Assembly: GCA_030040455.1 (NCBI GenBank)
Contig: JASHTR010000362.1
Span: 1 to 19,212 of the forward strand
Reading direction: 5' to 3'
Source of the DNA: Terriglobia bacterium
GTDB taxonomy: Bacteria; Acidobacteriota; Terriglobia; UBA7540
Length of the DNA: 19,212 nucleotides
Positions 14,067 through 19,212 of this stretch are shown here, one piece after another. Within the stretch, counting starts at the first letter, position 1, and each line of letters starts with the position of its first letter. The translations under genes were made by a program, and so were the position numbers. The notes beneath the pieces are model-generated. The model was not told the DNA's origin. It did no database searches and saw only the letters and a program-made list of their open reading frames with translations.

Positions 14067-15449
14067 CTACGATTCGCTGAAATCGATCATCTTGGGCTGG
14101 ATGCGGAACCCGCGGGTGGCGATGACGATATAGGCCACTCCGATGAGGAACCAGACGCCACCCACAATCTTGGCGAGAATGCTAAGGTTCCACCAGATCA
14201 GCGCGCAGAAGACGAACCCGAAAAGCGGCAAAAACGTGTCCCTGAGAATGCGCCGCTTGTGCCGGGTCCTTAACGCCACGGTAAAGTGCCAGAAAGCGGA
14301 AAAGTTGACGCCCATAAATGCCAGGAAGGCCCCAAAGTTGATCAATTCGCCCGCGTGCTCGTAAGCATTGCCGATGAAGCCGAGCGCGATCGCGCCGCCG
14401 TAAGCGAGCACGCCGATAATGAGGACGTTGTACGTGGGCGTGTTGGTCTTGGGGCTGAGGTAGCCAAACACTTTCTTGGGCAGCACTTCATCACGCCCCA
14501 TGCCGAAGAGGAGGCGGGCGACGCCCAGCGTTCCCGTCAGCCCGCTCCCAAACCCCGCAAGAATCAGAATAGCGCCCATGGCTTCAAACAAGGGAACGCC
14601 GCCCACGCGCCGGCAAACATCCATAAACGCAGTTTCAAGGTTGGAAAACGTGTGCCAGTTCGGCCAAATACGCTGCCCGAGATAAACTTCCAACCCGCCC
14701 ACCACTCCCGTAAACAGGCAAACCAGCACCGTGGCCAGCAGGACGTTGCGCTTGGGATTCGCCACGTCTTCCGAAAGCGTCGTAACGCCGTCAAACCCGA
14801 TGTAAGTGAGTGCAGCAAATGAAGTGGCCTGCCAGACGCGGTGCGAATTGAACGTCTTGGGATCATAAACGGGTTGGAGGGAAACAAGGCCGTGCCAGCC
14901 CTGGGCATGCAAAAGATAATGGATGGCTAGGTAAATGAAGGCAACAATCACCACGCACATGCACGCGAGCAGAACTTTATTGGAGCGCGCTGAAGACCTG
15001 ACGCCGCGGAGATTCAGCAGCGTCATGAGGCCTGCCACTAAGAGCGCGGCCACGGCGTAGGGCATTCCCGGAATATAGCGGGTGTGAATGGCGACCGCGA
15101 TCCAGATGGTGTTGATGAGCGGCTGCATGAGATAGTCCAGAATCATGGCCCAGCCGACCAGGAAGCCAAGATGAGGGTTAAGACCCTTGCCGACATACGT
15201 ATAGGCTGATCCTGCCGATGGGTAGACCGCCGCCATCCGTCCGTAGCTGACGGCGGTGATCAACATGGCAAACATTGCAATAAGAATGGTGGTGACGAAG
15301 TGGCCGTTGGAAAGTTTCTGGGCGACTCCAAAAAGCGGCACGGGAGCGATGGGCTGAATCAGGACGATGCCGTAAAAAACGAGGTCCCAAAGGGTGAGAA
15401 CCCTTCGCAGCCGCGGCGCGCCCGCAGAACCTGATGCAATTTCAGACAT
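14067..15449 (-). CDS. APC superfamily amino acid/polyamine permease
   Basis: This 460-residue inner-membrane transporter has about twelve hydrophobic segments. The APC fold signatures are present: the N-terminal LTLWDLVFYGIVLIQPIAP helix, YPSAGSAYTYVGKGLNPHLGFLVGWAMILDY (about 75-105) and FAALTYIGFDGVTTLSEDVANPKRNV (about 212-237). The last is the conserved 'F-x-G-F-D-x-x-x-x-x-x-E-D-x-x-N-P-x-R' helix of amino acid and polyamine carriers. The substrate cannot be read from sequence. It follows the GH2 enzyme gene on the same strand after 126 nt. That gap contains a hairpin, so co-transcription is possible but not assured. No strong ribosome-binding site precedes the ATG (AAAGG at about 6 nt is the best). 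Confidence 0.88.
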   Translation of the reverse strand: MSEIASGSAGAPRLRRVLTLWDLVFYGIVLIQPIAPVPLFGVAQKLSNGHFVTTILIAMFAMLITAVSYGRMAAVYPSAGSAYTYVGKGLNPHLGFLVGWAMILDYLMQPLINTIWIAVAIHTRYIPGMPYAVAALLVAGLMTLLNLRGVRSSARSNKVLLACMCVVIVAFIYLAIHYLLHAQGWHGLVSLQPVYDPKTFNSHRVWQATSFAALTYIGFDGVTTLSEDVANPKRNVLLATVLVCLFTGVVGGLEVYLGQRIWPNWHTFSNLETAFMDVCRRVGGVPLFEAMGAILILAGFGSGLTGTLGVARLLFGMGRDEVLPKKVFGYLSPKTNTPTYNVLIIGVLAYGGAIALGFIGNAYEHAGELINFGAFLAFMGVNFSAFWHFTVALRTRHKRRILRDTFLPLFGFVFCALIWWNLSILAKIVGGVWFLIGVAYIVIATRGFRIQPKMIDFSES

Positions 15450-15533
15450 TCGGGCCTTTGTCGTCGGTAGCTCGGCGTTCGTTTTTTAACGCCACGGCAT
15501 TTCCATTCCTTTCTGAAAAGCCATTGAAGAGCC

Positions 15534-15557
15534 GCAGGGCCACAAGCTGGCCTCTGC
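15534..15557 (-). terminator. Hairpin between the GH2 gene and the permease gene
   Basis: On the minus strand GCAG-A-GGCC and GGCC-CTGC form an 8-bp stem with one bulged base around a 7-nt loop, about 18 nt beyond the GH2 stop. No clean T-tract follows (GGCTCTTC). It may weaken or end transcription, or protect the 3' end of the message. Confidence 0.35.
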
Positions 15558-15575
15558 GCTACCCGGCTTGCCGCA

Positions 15576-18233
15576 TTACTGCACGGTCACTGGCGTTACG
15601 TTCCATCCGTCGACGGCCACCACGGGTTTGGTATCCCCCAGCTCGGACTGCCGGTAGGTTGCAGTCACGATCCTCTGCTCGCCCGGCATCAACTCAAAAT
15701 AATTGTCTTGCCAAAGAATCGGGTGGACGTCTTCCCCGCCCTGTCCCTTCAGAACTCGCAGGTGGACGAAAAAGGCCAGGTGGCGAGTGGGATTGTTCAC
15801 CACGACCTCATCCAGGCCGTTGTCCCCAGAAACGCGCGTGCGGGAGGAAACCTCCAGGGACAGGCGAGGCAGTTTGAGGAGCCCGGTTAGATTCGCATAG
15901 GCTGTAAGCGGAGTATAGTACCATGTGGAGGCGTCCCAGTTTGAAACGTCGGGATGAGTGGAAAGCCAGTAGAAGTTTCGGCTTACCGGCTTCCCTTCCG
16001 GATCCTCAAGCACCAGGCGGACAAAGTAGGTCTTGGAGAGCCCCCTGAGCGGTGGAATCACCAACACTGTATTCGAGCTGTCGGGAGGAATATCCAGAGT
16101 TGATTCCTTGGAGAACTTCAGCTTGAGGCCGAGATTATATACCTCTGTGCTGACGCGGTATTGCCGGTACTCATGCAGCGTGGAGTTGACGACCACCACC
16201 GAGCCATTATCGTAGGAGTATTGCACGTGGAGCGGCTCGCAAGCCTTCTTGGTCCCGAAATAACCTCCTCCCGGCCGCAAGTAATAATCGTAAAGATGCC
16301 AAATGGTTGAGGGCCAGGCATTACCCAGCATCCATTGGATCACTCCGGTGGAAGTATACTTGTTGCGCCCGAAAGCCTCAAACATGGCGCGCTCGCCTTC
16401 GTAAGCCATTAACTGAGACTTCTCAACGTAATCCTCCAGGTTTCGGGCCTTTCCATAGCGCTCATTCAAAGCCTGATTGTAAACGTCGAGATTCTTGAAA
16501 GCTCCGCCCCCCGCATGAAAATTCCAAACGCTGTCAATAGGCCACAAATGTTCCGGTGGCAGGAATTCCCTCAGGCTTTCGAGCACCGGGATGGCGGGTC
16601 CGGGACTGGTTTCCGTATTGAACCCGAAGGCCCCTCCGCGCTGGTGATCGAAATACCAGTAAGAGGGCGCAATGTAGTCGTAGGGGCCGGTCATCTTCAC
16701 GCCCGTCCATCCTGCCCCGGCTGTCTTGGTGGAGCCTGCGGAAGCCACCGTGGGATTCGGCCAGTATTCTTCCCGGAAAACCCTTAAGTACATCGCCTCC
16801 GCCCTGACCGGCGGCGCATGATCGCTGCCGTAAAGAAAGGCCAGGATTGAAGGATGATTTCGCAAGCGTTGCTCCTGGGATCGCAGCGAGGCTTCCGCAA
16901 CTTCATAATCCCTCGGCTTCCAGTTTCTCCAGCGTTCCCACCGCGAGCAGCAACACCAGCCAGCCATCACGAAAATGCCGTAGCGGTCGCACAAGTTGAA
17001 AAACCGATCGTCCATCAACTTGCCTTCAAGCCGGATGGTGTTCAGATGCATGTCTCGCACGTAGCGGATTTCGGCTTCTTCGCGGCGCGCGGAAAGGCGC
17101 AGCAGCATGTCCGGCGACCAGCCAGCGCCCCGGATCAGGATCTTCTTTCCGTTGACCATAAAAAAGCGGTGGTTTTGAGGATCGAGTCCCGAGGTGATCT
17201 CGCGAATGCCGAAGTGGACGTCCTCGCGATCGGAAACACTTCCGCTCTCTTCGAACTCCACCCGTAAATGATACAAATTTTGCGCCCCATACTGCCAAGG
17301 CCACCAGAGCCGCGGATGAAGGAAATTGAGCTGCGGATATCCTTGTGGCGTAAAGACGACCCGCTTCTTTTCATGAGGCGCAAGGCCTACAGGCTTGGAA
17401 AGCAAGACCTCGCCAATCCTTGCCCGGAGCGTGCCTTCAATCGTTTGCTCGGTGACGTTAGTCAAGGTCGCCGCAACAGTAAGGTGCGCGACGGCAAGAG
17501 AGGGCAGATCAAAGCGCGTGATTACCTGCGCGTGGCGCACCGCTACGGGACCGCTCCCCCTGACGTAAACCTCGCGGTAGATTCCCATGTCTTTGTCCGG
17601 CGGCAAGGGGTTCCAATCCACAAAGGTTATGGCAAGGTCGTCCGGGGTGGGCGCAAAAACCTCGATGGCAAGCGTGTTTTCTGCGCCAGGCGATGCGTCC
17701 TTTGTGATGTTAAATTCGTACTGCCGCCTCATGCCGTCCACTTGAGCGGTATTAGCCATAAGGCGTCCGTTCAGCCAGACTTCGGCACTGTTGTTAATCC
17801 CATTAAAGTGCAGCCACAGCCATTTGCCTCTCGCGGTCGAGGGAAGTTGGAACTGGGTGCGAAACCACCACCCGGAGCGGAAAGGGCTGTCTGGAGGCAT
17901 GGAAGTATTCGCAAAATTCGCGCCGATCGGGTAAGAGGTTCCCGGTATGGATCTCAAGTTCATCCCGTAATCAGGATCGGGATAAACTTTGTTCTCCACC
18001 AGGGCGGCCAGCACCGTGGAAGGAACACGAGCGGGATACCAGCCAAGGGGATGAAAGCGCGCTGTCGAAATCACATCTCCGGTCTCTCGAACTTTAGCGG
18101 AAGATTGAATCACCCAACCCTGATCGAGGACCATCCGCGACCCGGGGGCCAGGAGCCCGCCCCCAACGGTCTGAGCCCCCGCGCTCGGGTTGTACAATGC
18201 GCAAAGCAATAAGACGACTGTAAGATTTTTCAT
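15576..18233 (-). CDS. Secreted GH2 glycosidase, exo-beta-D-glucosaminidase-like
   Basis: This 885-residue exported enzyme has a signal peptide (MKNLTVVLLLCALYNPSAGA, about 20 residues). It has the GH2 order: a sugar-binding jelly-roll (about 35-225), an immunoglobulin-like domain (about 230-345), a TIM barrel (about 350-650) and C-terminal beta domains. Barrel motifs match exo-beta-D-glucosaminidases such as CsxA. These include GWCCCSRWERW (425-435), the acid/base Asp471 in FLYGSDHAPP and the nucleophile Glu541 in GFNTETSPG. Such enzymes remove glucosamine from the non-reducing end of chito-oligosaccharides, usually outside the cytoplasm. Related GH2 enzymes can have other specificities, so the exact substrate is inferred. 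The ATG at 18233 has GGAGG 3 nt upstream. It is divergent from serS, and the permease gene follows on the same strand. Confidence 0.88.
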   Translation of the reverse strand: MKNLTVVLLLCALYNPSAGAQTVGGGLLAPGSRMVLDQGWVIQSSAKVRETGDVISTARFHPLGWYPARVPSTVLAALVENKVYPDPDYGMNLRSIPGTSYPIGANFANTSMPPDSPFRSGWWFRTQFQLPSTARGKWLWLHFNGINNSAEVWLNGRLMANTAQVDGMRRQYEFNITKDASPGAENTLAIEVFAPTPDDLAITFVDWNPLPPDKDMGIYREVYVRGSGPVAVRHAQVITRFDLPSLAVAHLTVAATLTNVTEQTIEGTLRARIGEVLLSKPVGLAPHEKKRVVFTPQGYPQLNFLHPRLWWPWQYGAQNLYHLRVEFEESGSVSDREDVHFGIREITSGLDPQNHRFFMVNGKKILIRGAGWSPDMLLRLSARREEAEIRYVRDMHLNTIRLEGKLMDDRFFNLCDRYGIFVMAGWCCCSRWERWRNWKPRDYEVAEASLRSQEQRLRNHPSILAFLYGSDHAPPVRAEAMYLRVFREEYWPNPTVASAGSTKTAGAGWTGVKMTGPYDYIAPSYWYFDHQRGGAFGFNTETSPGPAIPVLESLREFLPPEHLWPIDSVWNFHAGGGAFKNLDVYNQALNERYGKARNLEDYVEKSQLMAYEGERAMFEAFGRNKYTSTGVIQWMLGNAWPSTIWHLYDYYLRPGGGYFGTKKACEPLHVQYSYDNGSVVVVNSTLHEYRQYRVSTEVYNLGLKLKFSKESTLDIPPDSSNTVLVIPPLRGLSKTYFVRLVLEDPEGKPVSRNFYWLSTHPDVSNWDASTWYYTPLTAYANLTGLLKLPRLSLEVSSRTRVSGDNGLDEVVVNNPTRHLAFFVHLRVLKGQGGEDVHPILWQDNYFELMPGEQRIVTATYRQSELGDTKPVVAVDGWNVTPVTVQ

Positions 18234-18419
18234 GAACCTCCAATGTCTGTGTTTTCTTGGGAGCCGCGCACGAATCCCCCGAACGATGGATAGCGCAGCG
18301 TTTCCCGTTTTGTAAGCTCTGCGGCGTGCCCGTTAATCCCCCCCAGAAAAACTGTGTTTAACGAACCCTCAACTTACCTTACCCTTGCAAAATAAATCAA
18401 GCAAAGCAACACTCAAAAT

Positions 18420-18448
18420 TTGACAGGATGGCATCCGTAGTTTAGATT
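18420..18448 (+). promoter_or_regulatory. Predicted promoter of serS
   Basis: A perfect TTGACA (18420-18425) lies 17 nt before TAGATT (18443-18448, 4 of 6). The predicted start near 18455 gives a leader of about 25 nt containing AAGGAGAGGA (18461-18470). The leader is too short for a T-box or other riboswitch. Confidence 0.6.
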
Positions 18449-18479
18449 GCCTTCCTGAACAAGGAGAGGACAGAAACCC

Positions 18480-19212
18480 ATGATGGATCTTGGATTCGTT
18501 CGCGACAACCTTGAACGGGTACGGCAAAAGATGGAGGAGCGAGGCGCTGGAGACCTCCTGGGCAACTTTGAAGAGCTGGATCGTGAAAGGCGGCGACTTC
18601 TGGTGGAGGCGGAAAATCGAAAAGCACGCCGAAACAAAGTTTCCGATGAAATCGCCGCGCTCAAGAAGCAGAAGCTGGATGCTTCGTCGCTGATCGCGGA
18701 AATGAAGGAACTGGGGGCGGAGATTGTCGGTCTGGACAAAGAAGCCGGCGCGCGCGACGAGGAGCTGCGTGAGATTCTCACCCGCATTCCCAACCTGCCG
18801 CATGAGAGCGTTCCGGTTGGGCGGACTGCTGCCGACAACCGGGAAGTGCGTCGATGGGGAGAGCCGCGCAAGCTTAACTTTCAGCCTAAACCGCACTGGG
18901 AGCTTGGGACTGCTCTTGGCATCCTGGATTTCGATCGCGCCGCCAAGATCAGCGGGGCGCGCTTTGCCATCTATTACGGCGTGGGTGCGAAGCTGGAGCG
19001 GGCTCTCGCCAATTTCATGCTCGACCTTCATACGCGGGAGCACGGCTATACCGAAATTTTCCCTCCCTTCATTGTCAACTCGGCTACACTGTATGGCACC
19101 GGCCAGTTGCCTAAATTCGCTCAGGACCTGTTTAAGCTGGAAGGTTCGGATTACTGGCTCATTCCGACAGCGGAAGTGCCGGTAACAAATCTCTACCGCG
19201 ACGAAGTTCTGG
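18480..19212 (+). CDS. serS: Seryl-tRNA synthetase, N-terminal part (runs off the right edge)
   Basis: The 244 codons present encode the start of a class II seryl-tRNA synthetase, which charges tRNA-Ser (and tRNA-Sec). The N-terminal tRNA-binding coiled coil is evident (MMDLGFVRDNLERVRQKM then Glu/Lys-rich heptads to about residue 105). It is followed by IPNLPHESVPVG, HWELGTALGILDFDRAAKISGARFAIYYG and the class II motif 1 region (LERALANFMLDLH...GYTEIFPPFIVN). Then come GTGQLPKFAQDLFKLEGSDYWLIPTAEVPVTN, the usual lead-in to motif 2. The catalytic motifs 2 and 3 lie beyond the window. Two ATGs are adjacent (18480 and 18483). The first is better spaced from the ribosome-binding site at 18461-18470. 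It is transcribed divergently from the GH2 gene. Confidence 0.96.
   Translation, partial: MMDLGFVRDNLERVRQKMEERGAGDLLGNFEELDRERRRLLVEAENRKARRNKVSDEIAALKKQKLDASSLIAEMKELGAEIVGLDKEAGARDEELREILTRIPNLPHESVPVGRTAADNREVRRWGEPRKLNFQPKPHWELGTALGILDFDRAAKISGARFAIYYGVGAKLERALANFMLDLHTREHGYTEIFPPFIVNSATLYGTGQLPKFAQDLFKLEGSDYWLIPTAEVPVTNLYRDEVL

Noticed and set aside
14286..14822. Plus-strand frame of 178 residues
   Set aside because: Antisense to the APC permease and without any recognisable feature.
17268..18212. Plus-strand frame of 314 residues
   Set aside because: Antisense to the GH2 enzyme, whose motifs are unambiguous; no domain in the shadow frame.
18234..18479. T-box or riboswitch upstream of serS
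   Set aside because: The predicted promoter leaves a leader of only about 25 nt and I see no specifier-loop or T-box sequence.

Overview
The window looks like chromosomal DNA of a GC-rich Gram-negative bacterium. An acidobacterium-like soil organism is my best guess. This rests on the mix of genes: a TolC-type outer-membrane protein, a DUF481 outer-membrane protein, a paired M16 peptidase, split methylmalonyl-CoA mutase and a GH2 exo-glucosaminidase. No marker gene in the window proves the phylum.

Layout. (1) Positions 1-523 look like the end of an integrated element. They hold the start of a minus-strand gene resembling an Mrr-like nuclease, its promoter with a 24-bp perfect palindrome over the predicted transcription start, and a detached 3' half of a tRNA-Pro(UGG) gene (479-523), which is the kind of scar left at a tRNA integration site. 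(2) Positions 714-2851 (minus) carry the split methylmalonyl-CoA mutase, large subunit then cobalamin-binding subunit. (3) 3067-5007 (minus) is a TolC-family efflux protein, divergent from (4) nadE, glutamine-dependent NAD+ synthetase (5250-6899, plus). (5) 7042-9899 (plus) is a pair of M16 peptidase genes, one with the zinc site and one without. (6) 10058-11047 (plus) is a CPBP intramembrane protease. (7) 11.4-13.95 kb is a small accessory pocket: a 70-residue membrane protein (minus), a RelB/DinJ-YafQ toxin-antitoxin pair (plus), a DUF481 outer-membrane protein (plus) and an orphan VapB/Phd-type antitoxin (minus). (8) 14067-18233 (minus) is a secreted GH2 exo-beta-glucosaminidase-like enzyme followed by an APC-family permease. 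(9) 18480 to the end (plus) is the start of serS.

How it fits together. Most of the window is core metabolism and envelope function: propionate/methylmalonyl metabolism, NAD synthesis, seryl-tRNA charging, periplasmic proteolysis and chitosan-type oligosaccharide degradation. Accessory patches sit at the left edge and around 11.7-13.9 kb. Two regulatory themes stand out. Both nadE and the mutase large subunit have a -10-like hexamer ending exactly 7 nt before the start codon and no usable Shine-Dalgarno sequence, which suggests leaderless mRNAs. By contrast tolC, serS, the GH2 gene, the DUF481 gene and the small membrane protein have clear ribosome-binding sites. I see no CRISPR array, rRNA, complete tRNA, transposase or integrase in the window.
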